From Diphasiastrum complanatum (lineage: Eukaryota > Streptophyta > Lycopodiopsida > Lycopodiales > Lycopodiaceae): a stretch of DNA of 64,000 bases. A program made the position numbers and the translations under genes. Of the stretch, positions 45,548 through 62,150 are shown piece by piece. The notes under the pieces are model-generated. The model was given only the letters and a program-made list of their open reading frames with translations, had not been told where the DNA came from and did not search any database. Numbering within the stretch: the first letter of the stretch is position 1; every line of letters begins with the position of its first letter. The stretch lies in the NCBI GenBank assembly GCA_029204225.1, contig CM055096.1, forward strand, positions 73,290,919 through 73,354,918, given 5' to 3'.

Positions 45548-46459
45548 GTATGCAATAAAATATTGTATCTTCAAGTGCAATTGTGCACTACAATGAATGC
45601 CACCACATTATTTTCTTATTTTAAAGAAGATTTCCATTTCTATATTCCAATTTTTATCTATTTAGATACTCATTCAAAGTTGCTTATGTCAAATGTTGAA
45701 TGTAACTGTTTGGATTATATTAAACTTATTTTTTGGGTGGGTTCTCTAAAAGAGCCAATGAAAGTTTCACAAACCCTCTCAAAGACAAATGCAAAACTGG
45801 GTCAATTTTAATATCAAATTGAATATATTGCTTTGGCTTGAAAAATTCTTAGGCGATCAATGTCCTTTTTGTGTGTATTTAGACAAAAGAATTAGTAGAA
45901 AATCATTCTCTCATGACCCTCGCTAGTCCTTCACTAAGGAAAATTATGGATTGCAAATACATCTCCAAAAGGGAGTAGAATCTTGATGGATCCAAATCCC
46001 AAGTGGTTTTCACAAATCCTTGGTATTGATCACACTAAAACCCTTCAATCTACTAGTTAAAAGATAGCTCCATTTAAGCACTAGCTTATGGTAGGTTAGC
46101 TAGAACATGGAGTAAGTTTAACAACTACATTTGTAATGATTTTTTGAATCTTCCTTGTGCCTTAGCGGAATGAAATTTTCAGGGGATTGAGAATTCTAAG
46201 GAGGAAAGTAGTGGAGACACTAGGGGTAGTAAGTGCGCTTTGAAATTGTATTTTGTAATTAGGAGTTTTTGGAAATCCTCGGGAATAATTGCATAACACC
46301 AGTTATGGATATTTAAATTAGAATTCATTTAGTTGAATACCTAAAAGATATCTTTACAATCATGAGATTAACCATAGGTTTTGGATGTAATTTGGGATGT
46401 AGTAGAAATTAAAAACATGGATCACATTGGATCTATTAGTGGTGAGAGAAGCTTATTCC
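45548..46459. other. Intergenic, no gene seen
   Basis: AT-rich sequence with a short open stretch (45521-45811) that partly encodes the GT repeat and has no recognisable domain. It forms the left flank of the copia insertion at 46465. Confidence 0.5.
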
Positions 46460-46464
46460 TAGAG

Positions 46465-47481
46465 TGAAGAAACAAAGTGTTTCTGATTACAAAGCCTTGC
46501 TAGCTTTCAGCCCTTCACTCAACGAAGTTGTTCGCGAGCTCGAACATATGAAGACACGAAACACGAAGAGTTTTGCGAACATGAAAGTCAACGGAGATGA
46601 AGACGAACGGTTCGCGAACACGAAGGATCCACGAACGAGATTCCTTTACGGTCCAGCAAGAGAGAAAGGCAGACGAGGTAAACGAAACCAACAGTGGAAA
46701 CAAAACTCGTTCTGTCCTCACACTCCTAGGAGTACCACCAAAGATCACACAAGTACCCAGAAGTACAGAGATCTGACCTGATGGCATGACGTCAGCAGAT
46801 ACTTCCTAGGTCTTGGCTAATCTACCACTCTTGTAATTCTTTGGTTAGTTGTAGATGCTTAATCACCCTAATCTTAGATTTGACCGTACTTACTGAATTA
46901 TACTCGACACATATCTGAACATGATACATAGAGTGTAACTAAGAGAAGAGACCCCAAGAAGAAGTCTGATGCTAGTAAGCAATCAAGGCGAACACAGATA
47001 GAAGCTGTGCCTGCGTGCGAGAAGATAATTCTGTCTAGGATCAAAAGATCCAATTGTCCGCTAGTGAAGCGAGACTACTACTCGTGAGAGAGCCGTGCTT
47101 CTCTCACGCCAACGCACTGCGTGGATTCGCGTGCAGTTCCCTGAAGAAATCAGAGAAAATCAATATAGATTATTTTTTTGGTTGTGTCTGATCTTGGATG
47201 TCGATTTCTTATGTTGTTTATTTTAATAGGTCTGAGTTTTCTTGTCCCCTTTGAATTCCGCACCTTGGTTGAAATGAAGTCGAATGCTATTTAGTTTTAT
47301 GAACGTAGATCAGTAGTACCTGACTACCCTCTGGAGGATTGTAGGAGTGTTTCAGCTGGCAGTGCCCAGCGAACGCATCTGAACTCCATCCGAATCTCGA
47401 AAGAGAGTCGTGAATGTTTTGTGAATTTTCTTCTCACGATTCTCATCATTCGTATCGGAGCACCGCTCTCGACTCCCAACA
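46465..47481 (+). repeat. 5' LTR of the 46.5-52.8 kb copia element
   Basis: 1017 bp, preceded by TAGAG. The first 300 bp differ from the 3' LTR at about one position in sixteen by eye. Confidence 0.95.
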
Positions 47482-47482
47482 G

Positions 47483-47494
47483 TGGTATCAGAGC
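47483..47494 (+). other. Primer binding site (initiator tRNA-Met)
   Basis: TGGTATCAGAGC one base after the LTR end. Confidence 0.95.
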
Positions 47495-47596
47495 CACCCT
47501 GTCATATTCTGACATAGCCAAGAAGCTAGCAGATCCAAGAAGCCAAGCATTCAGACAATCAATCAAACAACAAGAAAAACAGACTTCAAGAAGCCA

Positions 47597-49049
47597 TAGC
47601 CTCAATCAGCAGCATGCAGAACAAGATCTGCACTATACTTAATTCTTCAGGATCTAACTTTCTAGCCTGGAAAGTTCAGACATCCTTGATACTCAAGGGC
47701 GAAGGACTCTTCCCCTAGGTGGATGACACAAAAGAAATGCCTACAACAACAGGCAAGGAGCTACGCGAATGGAGGGAGAAAAACGACAAGGCAGTAGCCT
47801 TGCTATCATCTTCCATCGAAGATAGCCTTACACTTGACCTGGCTACACCCTCCAAAGCTAAGGAGATGTGGGATGCACTGCTCATAAGATTTCAGACAAA
47901 ATCAAGAAGTCAGATTATGATGCTAGAAGATCAGCTGACGAATCTGCAGTGGGATGGAAAAGACCTCACCTCTTTCATGAGAAAGATAAAGGATCTGTTT
48001 CCATCACTACACAACTCAGGAGCAGAGAATGCAGTATCAGCTAAGAAGCAGCTCACATATCTGTTGAGAGTCTTATCCAGATCTTTCCAGACGACACAAC
48101 CCTGCTCGCGAAAGATCCTACCATGAACCTCGAAAAGGCGATTGTTGAGATTCAAGAGGAAGTCGAGGCTAGAGAGCATGTTGATAAAAAATGTTGGTTC
48201 TAACCAGGTACTCTACGGCTACAAAGAAAAATCAAAAAAAAGTTCAAGCCTAAGAGGGAGTCGAATCAGAGGTAGGATCGTGACCAACAAGCAGAGGGGA
48301 CCAGCAAAAGCAACTGGAAGACCAAAGGGAGGTCGAAACGACAAGATGCTGACAAGAAGACCTACACGAGATGCAGAAGAGACGGACATACAGTAGATAC
48401 ATGCTGGCTCAATCCCAAGATTGAGTGTATCCATTGCCATAAGAAGGGTCATGCAGCCATGGAGTGCCGCCAGAACCCAAGAAATAGATCAGCACAGAAC
48501 AGACAAGAGAAGGATAATACTTCTTCCTATGTCGAAGAGCCCGAGAGCTCGAAAATGGGCGAAGAAAGAACGAACAGAAATTTTTCGACCGCCTACATTT
48601 GTGAAGATGTGTGTGCAGCATCAACGTCTGACACACACGAGGTGATCCTGGATTCAGGAGCCACCTTGCACTTCGTGACATCAAGACGAATCATGTCTGA
48701 TTTCAAAAGTGCAGATCCCTCAAAATTCATAGTTTTTGGAGATGAATCTAGACATCAAGTGAACGGTATTGGTTCACTCTGGCTCAACACCAACGACAGA
48801 GACAGACGACTCGAAGATGTTCTATTCGTGCCAACTCTGCAGCAAGACTTGCTCTCTTTAGCAAGAATAACATATGCAGGGATGCGTGTGACGTTTTCTA
48901 ACGAAGCATGCAACGTGATTGATGCCAGCACTAGCACTCTCATCGCTCAAGGCAGAAGAAAAGGGAATCTATGTCATCTGAAGGTACGCCTACTAATAGA
49001 TCAGGTGCATCAGATTCATGACAACTCGCCAGACACTCTGTGGCATTGA
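47597..49049 (+). pseudogene. Copia gag and protease
   Basis: The expected start is ATA instead of ATG at 47597. The gag module follows (ILNSSGSNFLAWKVQTS), with a stop in place of the tryptophan at 47717 and an open stretch 47719-48126 (AKEMWDALLIRF, IMMLEDQLTNLQWDGKDL). Two CCHC-type knuckles lie at about 48365-48475 (CRRDGHTVDTCW and CIHCHKKGHAAMEC). The protease frame 48459-49049 has the active site LDSGATLHFVTS and the conserved VLFVPTLQQDLLSLARI block. Frame changes separate gag from protease. Confidence 0.9.
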
Positions 49050-49900
49050 AGACTCTGCCACATGAACTCAATGGCACTCTACCAGGCAAGTCATCATAGA
49101 GCAATAACAGGGGTCAGCATCTCGAATGCAACCAATTTCGACCACCTGTGATGCATGTTTGAAAGGCAAGATATCACGCACACCATTCGTCAAAGACTCC
49201 TACAGAACGACAAAGATTCTGGAGTTGGTGCACTCTGACATCTGCGATCCATTCAACGTGATCTCAGTAGGAGGTTCAAAATACTATATAACCTTCATTG
49301 ATGATTATAGCAAGTTTTCCAGAGTGTCTTTTATTCAGAATAAATCTGAAGCACTCGATAAATTCACAGAATATGTGAATTGGACTGAGAGATGCACATG
49401 TAACAAGGTGAAGCAGATCAGAACAGATCAAGCTAGCGAATATATCTCGAATCACTTCATTGACTTCTGCAATGATCGTGGCACCATTCACAGAAGAACT
49501 GTAGCCTACACACCGCAGCACAATGGTGTTGCTGAACGAAAGAACATGACCCTAATGGAAGCAGCCAGATGCATGATGGCCTATTTGAAAGCTCCAAGGG
49601 CACTATGGGCTGAAGCAGTAGCTATAGCCGCATACATCCAGAACAGGACAGGTAAATCTGGTGTTCCTCACACGACACCACATGAGCTATGGTGGGGTAG
49701 AAAGCCCAACCTGTCTCACGTCAGAATATTTGGCTGTGCAGCATATGCACATATTCCTGATAAGCTTCGCAAGAAGCTTGATGAGAAAGCCGAGCAAGGA
49801 TTTCTGGTAGGTATGACAATAATTCGTCATACTACAGAATCTACATGCCAGACACGAACACTGTGCAAACAGTGAGGGATGTCAGATTCGACGAGAGCAG
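49050..49900 (+). pseudogene. Copia integrase
   Basis: Pre-integrase part around 49040-49150 (one stop after DTLWH; CDACLKGKISRTPF). The core is open at 49126-49875: HSDICDPF with the first catalytic D, RTDQASEY with the second (the usual GGE is ASE here), NGVAERKN with the catalytic E, then FGCAAYAHIPDKLRKKLD and FLVG. The frame shifts after the last motif, near 49815, where the GYD element would be. Confidence 0.9.
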
Positions 49901-50239
49901 GACAATGGCCAACGAAGACCTTGTTAGCTATGAAGTTCTGGAAAGACAATACTATGACCTGCTGCCAATGTCAGAGGGAGCATAGGACGAACACGAAAAC
50001 GGAGATTTTCGAGTCGTCTCCCATTCGAACAACGAATCAGATAAAGAAAGATTCGAGAGGCAACCTGTCGCCGCAGTTCCTGTAAACCAAGATGGTTCCG
50101 GACCGAGCAAAGCAGACAAGGACAAAGACATAGCTATTCTGGGAGGATCTCCCAAAAGGTCGACAAGACCACAAAGAGCGCCAACAAGATTTTTGCCAGG
50201 CAGCTCAGCTTTTGCATCAGAAGAATTCTGTGGGTTCAG

Positions 50240-50870
50240 TGGCTAACCACAGACATTTGAGGAGGCGATTGAAGGTCCAAAAAAGAACAAATGGATCCAA
50301 GCCATGAACGAAGAGATGGAGTCCATGAGGAAGAACCAGGTATGGACGTTGGAGCCATTACCTCATAAGCGCAAGACTGTCAAATGCAAATGGGTTTTCA
50401 AACTCAAATATGGACCAGACAGGAGTGTGATGAAATACAAGGCAAGACTGGTAGCGAAGGGTTTCTCTCGGAGATACGGTATTGACTATTCTGAAACCTT
50501 CTCTCCTGTCGTCAAACATTCATCCCTACGTCTGTTGTTTGCATATGCAGCAACTTATGACCTCAGATCCACATTGTGGACGAGAAGACAACCTTCTTGC
50601 ATGGCGAATTAGACGAAGAGGTCTACATAGATCAACCCCCAAGATTTGTCTCGAATTCACTTCTTGACTATGTATGCAGAATGCATTGAAGCATCTACGG
50701 TCTGAAGCAATCAGCCCGACAATGGTACAAGAAGAAGGATCAGGCCCTGAAATCATTGGGATTCAAGCCTCTGTTGGCTAACTCCAATGTGTATGTCAGA
50801 GTTACAAATGGGCAGATTATCATAGTGGCTGTATATGTGGACGACACTCTGATACTTTGCAGGAGTGAGC
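50240..50870 (+). pseudogene. Copia reverse transcriptase
   Basis: Open at 50304-50612 with [47 protein letters not shown] frameshift near 50570 moves the remainder (DEKTTFLHGELDEEVYIDQPP, SIYGLKQSARQWYKKK) to another frame, with one stop before SIYGLK. The catalytic box AVYVDDTLIL is intact at about 50828. Confidence 0.9.
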
Positions 50871-51810
50871 AGTGTAAAGATAGACATCTCGAAGCATTTT
50901 GAGATAGTGGATCTACGAGAAGCCAGGTGTTACCTAGGCTTACAAATTGAAAGTAACTATGAGGGAGACAAGTTATACCTTCACCAGTCCAGATACACCC
51001 AGAAGATCCTAGAGGACTTTGGGATGCTGAACTGCAAAGGAGCAAACACTCCAATGCTCGCAGAAACGGTGCTAACAAATGACAATTGTCCAAAGACTGA
51101 GAAAGAAAGAGAACAGATGCAACTCACTCCCTACAGAAGGCTGATAGGTTCACTGATGTACCTTGCAGACAACACACATCTCGATATTACTTATGCAGTA
51201 TACAGGATGAGTCAATTTTGTACGAATCCAGGCTCAACACATTGGAAGATTGCAAAACAAATTTTGCAATATCTTCAATTAACGAGGGATTATGGCTTGT
51301 GTTATTGTCGTGATGCAGGTCTCAGGATACTTTCCTACAACGATGCTAGCTGGGCATCTCTCAAGGATGACTGTAAAAGCGTATCAGGAGGATGCACCAT
51401 CGCATCAGGAGCAGCAGTTCTCTGGGTCAGCAAGAAACAGACCATTGTAGCCCAGTCATCCTGTAAAGCAGAGTACGTAGCAACAGCAAAGATGGCCAAC
51501 AAAATAATCTGGCTAAGGCAGTTCCTAGACGAATTGGGCGAAACAAGAAATGAGCCATTGGTCTTGCAGATGGACAACACCTCTGCAATACACCTGTCAA
51601 AAGATCTTGTGTTCCACTCAAGAACGAAGCACATTGCGATCAAGTATCACTTGATCAGAGATCTAATTGAAAGGAAGATGATGCAAACCACCTTCATAGG
51701 AACAAAAGATATGGTCGCTGACATCTTCACTAAAGCTCTGGACAAAGGGCTCTTTGAGAGGCAAAGGAGCAGTCTCGGGCTCATAAAGCTACCATGCTTT
51801 GAGAGGGAGC
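50871..51810 (+). pseudogene. Copia RT connection and RNase H
   Basis: Frame open from 50865 to 51905. It has YLGLQIESNYEGDKLYLHQ, YRRLIGSLMYLAD, THWKIAKQILQYL, then RNase H (SYNDASWASLKDDCKSVSGG with its first acidic residue, SSCKAEYVA where the relatives have E, QMDNTSAIHLSKD) and the tail TKHIAIKYHLIRDLIERK, DIFTKALDKGLFERQR. The frame does not stop at the end of RNase H but runs about 30 codons into the 3' LTR. Confidence 0.9.
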
Positions 51811-52836
51811 TGAAGAAACAAAGTGTTTCTGATTACAAAGCCTTGCTAGCTTTCAGCCCTACACTCAATGAAGTTGTTCACGAGCTCGAACATATGAAGA
51901 CATGAAACACGAAGAGTTTCACGAACACGAAAGTCAACGGAGACGAAGACGAACGGTTCACGAACACGAAGGATCCACGAATGAGATTCCTTTGCGGTCC
52001 AGCAAGAGAGAAAGGCAGACGAGGTAAACGAAACCAACGGTGAAAACGAAACCCGTTCTCTCCTCACGCTCCTAGGAGTACCACCAGAGATCACACAAGT
52101 ATCCAGAAGTACAGAGATCTGACCTGATGGCATGACGTCAGTAGATACTTCCTAGGTTGTGGCTAATCTGCCACTCTTGTAATTCTTTGGTTAGTTGTAG
52201 ATGCTTAATCACCCTAATCTTAGATTTGCACAGAGAGACCGTACTTACTGAATTATACTCGACACATATCTGAACATGATACATAGAGTGTAACTAAGAG
52301 AAGAGACACCCAAGAAGAAGTCTGATTCTAGTAAGCAATCAAGACGAACACAGACAGAAGCTCCGCATGCGTGCGAGAAGATAATTTTGTCTAGGATCAG
52401 AAGATCCAATTGTTCGCTAGTGAAGCAAGACTACTACTCGTGAGAGAGCCGTGCTTCTCTCACACCAACGCACTGCGTGGATTCGCAGGCAGTGCCCTAA
52501 AGAAATCAGAGAAAATCAATATAGATTATTTTTCTGGTTGTGTCTGATCTTGGATGTCGGTTGCTTATGCTATTTATTTTAATATGTCTGAGTTTTCTTG
52601 TCCCCTTTGAATTCTACGCCTTGGTTGAAATGAAGTCAAATGCTATATTAATTTTATGAACGTAGATCAATAGTACCTGACTACCCTCTGGAGGATTGTA
52701 GGAGTGTTTCAGCTGGCAGTGCCCAGCGAACGCATCTGAACTCCATCCGAATCTCAAAAGAGAGTCGCGAATGTTTCGTGAATTTTCTTCTCACGATTCT
52801 CATCATTCGTATCGGAGCACCGCTCAACTCCCAACA
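51811..52836 (+). repeat. 3' LTR of the 46.5-52.8 kb copia element
   Basis: 1026 bp, preceded by the polypurine tract and followed by TAGAG. Confidence 0.95.
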
Positions 52837-53236
52837 TAGAGATAGTTCTCTTAATCACAAAGTCATGTGTGGATTAGATATATTGCGAGGCACGTCAGAC
52901 ATCCAATGGATTCTCCAGTCTTTGGTAGTGAAGAATATTTTTCTATAAGAATTATAGGACAACTAGATGGATCGATGGAACTCTAGAAAAGTTAGATTAA
53001 GGAGTTAAGGATCTTTTTAAAAGGAGAGCTGGTGGTATGGGACATCAATAATTTCAAAGGGGAGATTCTAGGACTATAAGGATCTGATTGACAATGGTAG
53101 ACTTTGATGATTATTTCTTATCAATCTAAAACCATTGGTTATGGGGTATTTTGTAAAATTATGAGATTTAATCCGGATCTCAAATGAGTACTCACAATTT
53201 ACAAATCAGAAATCCTTAAAGCTATTTCTCAATTTC

Positions 53237-54341
53237 TTAAACCCCTCTGAGAAATCTTGGTATGAACAAAACATTCTTCCTATTTGTAGATGAGAGAAAA
53301 ATAGGAATAGTACCAATGCCCTTGATAACAACTTTACCATCATTGTCCATGTTGATGACCTTCTTCTCTCCTTCATAAGACACCAAAGAAGTGAAATACT
53401 CTTTGTGACATGTCATATGAAAGCTTGCTCCACTATCAATCCACCATGGATTGATATCTCCATCATTGGTTAGCAAAGAAGAAGACATAAAAAAAGAATC
53501 ACTTGAATTTTGCTCATCAACACCATCCTCATCAAAAGTGAAATTGCCTCGCTTCTCACCTTGATCTCTTTTCTTTTTGAAACAATCACTAGCAAAATGT
53601 CCTTTGACTCCACAATAGAAACATTTTAGCTTTGACATATCTTTCCTCTTAGCAACAAAAGAAGATGTGTCATCTTGATCTTGCATTTTAGAGCGCTTGC
53701 AGTTGCCTTTTGAGAACATAGCCTCCTCCTCTACAACTTGAGATGTAGAAGATGATCCTCCTCTTGCTTGGAGTCTAAACTCTTCAACCACCAAGACCTC
53801 TTGCAAGTCCTCCATACTTGGAAACGTCTTTTGAATAGCAAAGCTTTGCACCAAGTTAGCATGATCATCCAATAATCCCTTAAGAACAACTTGCACAAGC
53901 TCACAACATGCTTAATGCTTTTACCAATACATACTAATTCATCATTCAAAGCTTTAACTTTCAAAACAAAAGCATGAGCACTTTCATCCTTCGTTTGAAT
54001 ATTTGAAAATTTTGCCACCTTAGGGTTAGGACCCTAGATGTAGACTTGAATTCAGCAACCTTCTTCAAGGTTTCTCAAGCCTCACTAGATGTAGTGCACT
54101 TACCAACTTCCTTGAGAAGTTCATTAGTCACATCCATCTTGATCACATGAAGAGCATTCTTTGTCCTCCTATCATATCTCAATTGTTCTTGAGGTGCCAA
54201 AGTTATCTTCTCCACACCTACAAAAATATCCATCAACTCATTCATTTGTAGCAAGGACTCCATTCTCACCTTCCAAGTTGAATAGTTGCTTGAGGTAGGC
54301 CTATCATTGCTCTCCAACATGAAGGCACCTGAGGTTGCCAT
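53237..54341 (-). pseudogene. Ty1/copia gag-protease relic
   Basis: Minus-strand relative of 13561-14877. The start MATSGAF is at 54341; then SSNYSTWKVRMESLL, VGVEKITLAPQEQLRYDRR, a frameshift zone near 54060, LKVKALNDELVCIGKSIK, the complete zinc knuckle CFYCGVKGHFASDCFKKKR near 53600 and the protease WWIDSGASFHM near 53440. It ends at the KNVLFIPRF block; no integrase, RT or LTR is attached. Confidence 0.85.
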
Positions 54342-54641
54342 GCTACAATGATTGATATTTTCTTTGAACCTATTCCAATGCAATTAGAACTCTCTTGGAA
54401 ATCAACAAATGATGTACAACAACAACAACACATTGTCCTTCACACGTGTGGATTCAAAGAAAAATCATATTTTACACACTAGAACTCAAGATATCATGAG
54501 AAATATGAAGGAGATGGACATAGAATCAAAAGAGAAAACTTCTCCATACAAAATGAGAACATCAAGGTCAGTTATCCACTCTAGTATAGCTACTTGTAGC
54601 AGCCATAATATTTCTTGGCCACTTGCCCTAAAATGGTAACT

Positions 54642-58460
<3,819 letters not shown>

Positions 58461-58463
58461 AAG

Positions 58464-58523
58464 AATTTTCCATCGGTAAAGGATTCTCTTGGCAATTTTC
58501 CATCGGTAAAGGATTCTCTTGGC
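58464..58523 (+). repeat. 30-bp perfect tandem duplication
   Basis: AATTTTCCATCGGTAAAGGA plus 10 more bases, present twice without difference. Confidence 0.95.
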
Positions 58524-58824
58524 ATCTTACATTTATGGCTGATGATATTTTCACTGCCGATAGATTCTAATTTTTTACAAAATGTAATCTACTGCCCAGT
58601 TTGTGTTCTAAACTGCCTATGAAAAGTCTAAACGAATTGTTCAAGATTTAGTGTTGTGTTATATGTCACCTTCACAAATGATAGTCTACTTTACACATTG
58701 CTTTAAGATCCTTTTCCATAACCAACCCACGCACGAAGCTAAAACCATAGTTTCAAGGGGAATGAAGTTGTTTGCGTGATTTTATTGTACTTCAAACATA
58801 TGATGTAGAATGCCAACAACTCAC

Positions 58825-58827
<3 letters not shown>

Positions 58828-58903
<76 letters not shown>
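58828..58903 (+). repeat. Compound microsatellite (CT)n(CA)n
   Basis: About 19 CT units followed directly by about 18 CA units. Confidence 0.95.
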
Positions 58904-58904
<1 letters not shown>

Positions 58905-59050
58905 TATTGCATCTTAATCAAGGATGCCACATTCTTCTGTCTCTCTTTTTTGTGGGTGCCACATTTATTGCATCTCATTCAAGGATGCCCACAATCACGT
59001 CTCATTAGAGGAAGGTAAGGTCCCACATGCATTTTTTTTTAAAATGATAG

Positions 59051-59104
59051 TACTTTCCTTTTTGCAACTATGTATCTTTACACATAGTTGCAAAAAGGAA
59101 AGTA
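59051..59104. repeat. Perfect 23-bp inverted repeat
   Basis: Arms 59051-59073 and 59082-59104 (beginning TACTTTCCTTTTTGCAACTA) are exact reverse complements, loop 8 bases. It would form a strong hairpin in either DNA or RNA. Confidence 0.95.
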
Positions 59105-60500
59105 TGTACAATACATAAACTACATCTAAGTTATCAACCAAGACTCTTTTGAGCTTGCGGTAAATGTCCACTCCCCAATCACAAACCAGGCTTCAAGCGT
59201 GGGTCTCGAGGGCCATAGGTGATACTCCTACCCAGCATTCAATCATGGTCCCAATTGTTCGAGAGAAAAAAAAAAATTATGGGTCCCAATGGTCATAGGT
59301 GACATGCTTATCGAACATTATAATATGGGTCTCTGAGGCCATAGGTGCTAACGTCAAGCTATTAAACATTACATAAATAAGTCAAATCGTAATGTTCCCG
59401 TATAGTTCCACTCCATACCACACATCTTATGCATCAACTTGAGGAGAATGGAAGTAGCCAAATTAGACATAAGTATGTAGGACTTCCATAGGCTGTGCCT
59501 TGACTTTGCATTTATCAAATGACATCAAACTCTAAGTAATTCCTTAGACGGAGTCAAGGTATTTTAAGCCATTAAGCGATTCCAATCAACTTCGACAGAA
59601 GTTATATCGAAGATGTGTCATTAACATTGTATGCATCACGTATCCAAATAATGTACAGTCGTGATTGTACTTGAGTGCATTTTCTAAAAAAATATCACAG
59701 GCATCCCTCACAAGTACGACTACAAAAAAAAATGCACTAAGTTCATTAAAAAATCATAGAACATTGGTTAAAAAATTTGCATATTCCGCATCGCTTTTCA
59801 TGTATACCACGACTCGCTGCCCAGGTCATAAAATTTGTAGTTGGTACAACCACATAATAACCCCCACTTTTTTACCCTGATAAATCATAAAAAAAACCTT
59901 TTTTTATATTATCAAACCTCAATAATCTTGAAAGTGTTAGGTCTTCTAGCACATTCGAAGACTGTTAATAGCTTGTTCACATATTCAGTTATAGAAAAGC
60001 AACTTTAATTCACTATCTTCATATAGTATGGTAGAGTCATATATGTACAGTGTCACCTATACTATATTTGCAAATGGAGCATCATTTAGCATGCCAACTT
60101 TAGTAATGATAGTCATAGTACTAATGCACTATCATTGAGAGTAATAGGGAAGTAGTGTCATTAGCCAAAACCATTACTACTAGAGCATGAACAATGCACT
60201 TAATTCGAACCAACTTTCCGTCATCGTAATATTAAGGAACATGGGAAATTACCCAAACCTTGTCAACCATAGACCTTGTCACCATCTTCCTAGGAATTTA
60301 GCAAATTGAAATGAGTGCCATCAAACATCAAGAATAAAGGCTTAATAACTCTTCAGCTAATTATTTAAACCATATGGTAACTTCAAAGTTTTTATCTCAG
60401 ATCCTTTTTATATGTTCAACTAATGAAAAACACTTTTTTTTGCCACATTTATGAAATTAAATGGAAGTGTCATAAGTTTACTATGCCAACCATACTTCCT
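59105..60500. other. Intergenic, no gene seen
   Basis: AT-rich. Around 59180-59350 a GGGTC(T/C)C(G/A)AGG-CCATAGGTGA phrase recurs three times at about 65-70 bp spacing, a possible decayed short repeat. Confidence 0.45.
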
Positions 60501-60537
60501 TTGTATACATGCAGCAACAAAGATCAACTCCCAACAG

Positions 60538-62150
60538 AGGAACTATGACCAGGGAACAACTTTGCAAAAGTCTATACCAAACTCGTATTTGTTTTAATAT
60601 GTTTACCTCTTAATAAAATCGGTTAGTAACAACCCCGTTCACAGTCCATTCATAGTATTCAGCACTAAGACATTCCCATGTCTTTAACCAACAACAATAC
60701 CAGAAGGTATGTTACTAAAAGTGACCGTAAGAGTTTCTCTCCACAAAGGAATGAACATCTTGCCTTGAAGAAAACTTAATGTAGTTGAAACGTTTAACAT
60801 TCAACTCTTTGACCATAACGAAGAACAAAGGTAAAGCATTTTTTTTTTAGAAAGGACAGTTGTTTTTGTAGCTCAGAAAATAAACATATGCTATTACAGG
60901 CTGTCGTGATAGTGACAAGATAAAATCCATCAACTTGGGAGCATTACCTTAGCACTCAAGCAAAGGAACTACAACATGGGAACAACTTTGCATAAGTCTA
61001 TGCCCAACTCGGATTTGTTCCAATAAATTAGAAGAGGTATATACAAACCCGTTCTTAGTCCATTCACAGATTTTAGTAGAAAGACATTTTCATTTCTTCA
61101 ACCAACACCATTACATGAAAGTATGTTTCTAAAAAGGGACCAAATATTTCATCTCAACAAGTGGTTGAAAATATTGGCATACAATAAATATAAAGTTGCT
61201 GGGACTTTTAACATCTACTTTATGACCAAATCTGAAGGAATAAGCAATGCCATTTTTTTTAGAAAAGAAAGTAGTTTTTGTAGTTTAGAAAAACAAAAGT
61301 TATTACAGGCAATTGTGAAAGTGCAATGATAAAATCCAGCACTTGGAAGCAAGACAAAGAACTCTAGCAAAGGGACTACAACAAGGGACCAACTTTGTAG
61401 AAGCCTATGCCCAATACGAAATGTTTTCAGAAAGTTTATGTAAGTGTTGTAAGTGTACTATGCTAACCATATTTCCTTTATCTACAGGTAGAAATAAAGG
61501 TAAGGAATTGTAAAAAAAATAGAGAAAGAGTTGAGGCAAACTTGCAAATAATTACAGAAAACAGTCCATACTTGCCATAAAACTCAAGTATGTTAAGAAA
61601 TCAGAGGCATGCAAATACGTTATGAATTTGATCTCGAGAAGGTCATTAGGGGGTTCTTTTATACGAGAAAGTAAAAAATCCAACAACATGAAAGTTTGAC
61701 AAAAGGACCCCAATAAAGGAACAAAAAATAGGGAACAGCTTTGCAGAAGTCTATATCATACTTGAAGTTGTTCCAATATGTTTACCTCTTATTAAAAGGG
61801 TTAGTAACAAAACATGTTCATAGTATTCAGCAACAAAACATTCCCATTTCTTCCAACAACATTACCAGAAGCTATGTTAATAAAAGGGACTATAAAATTT
61901 CTCTCCATAAAGGAATGAAAATCTTGCTTTAAAGAAAACTTAGTTAGCTGAAACTGTTAACACTTAACTTTTAAACCATTATGAAGAACAAAGGCGAAGC
62001 CTTTTTTTGAGAAAGGAAACTTGTTTTTGAAGCTCAGATAACAAATAGATGCTATTAAAAGCTGCCATGACATTGCTAGGATAAAATCCAGCAACCCAGA
62101 ATCATGACATTGGTACCCCAGCAAAGGGACTACGAAATGGGTGTATAGAT
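60538..62150 (+). repeat. Diverged tandem array, ~350-430-bp units
   Basis: The phrase AG(G/A)GAACAACTTTGCA-AAGTCTAT-CC and its surroundings recur from anchors 60538, 60964, 61371, 61717 and 62125 (spacing 426, 407, 346, 408). Other shared blocks inside units are CATTCCCATTTCTTCAACCA-like, GAAGAACAAAGG, TTTTTAGAAAGG and GATAAAATCCA(G)CAAC. The units are old and partly rearranged. No coding frame is conserved. Confidence 0.8.

Larger units (their letters stand above)
46465..52836 (+). mobile_element. Structurally complete Ty1/copia retrotransposon, ~1-kb LTRs
   Basis: 6372 bp. LTRs 46465-47481 (1017 bp) and 51811-52836 (1026 bp) begin TGAAGAAAC and end CCCAACA. PBS at 47483-47494, polypurine tract GAGAGGGAGC at 51801-51810. 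A 5-bp target-site duplication TAGAG lies at 46460-46464 and 52837-52841. Gag, protease, integrase, RT and RNase H are all recognisable and in copia order (integrase before RT), but gag has lost its ATG and several frameshifts and stops interrupt pol, so it is not autonomous. It is the best-preserved member of the family whose fragments occur at 1-560 and 3990-8845. Confidence 0.95.

Noticed and set aside
60538-62150. CRISPR-like array
   Set aside because: Units are ~400 bp and diverged, this is plant nuclear DNA, and there are no short identical repeats with unique spacers.
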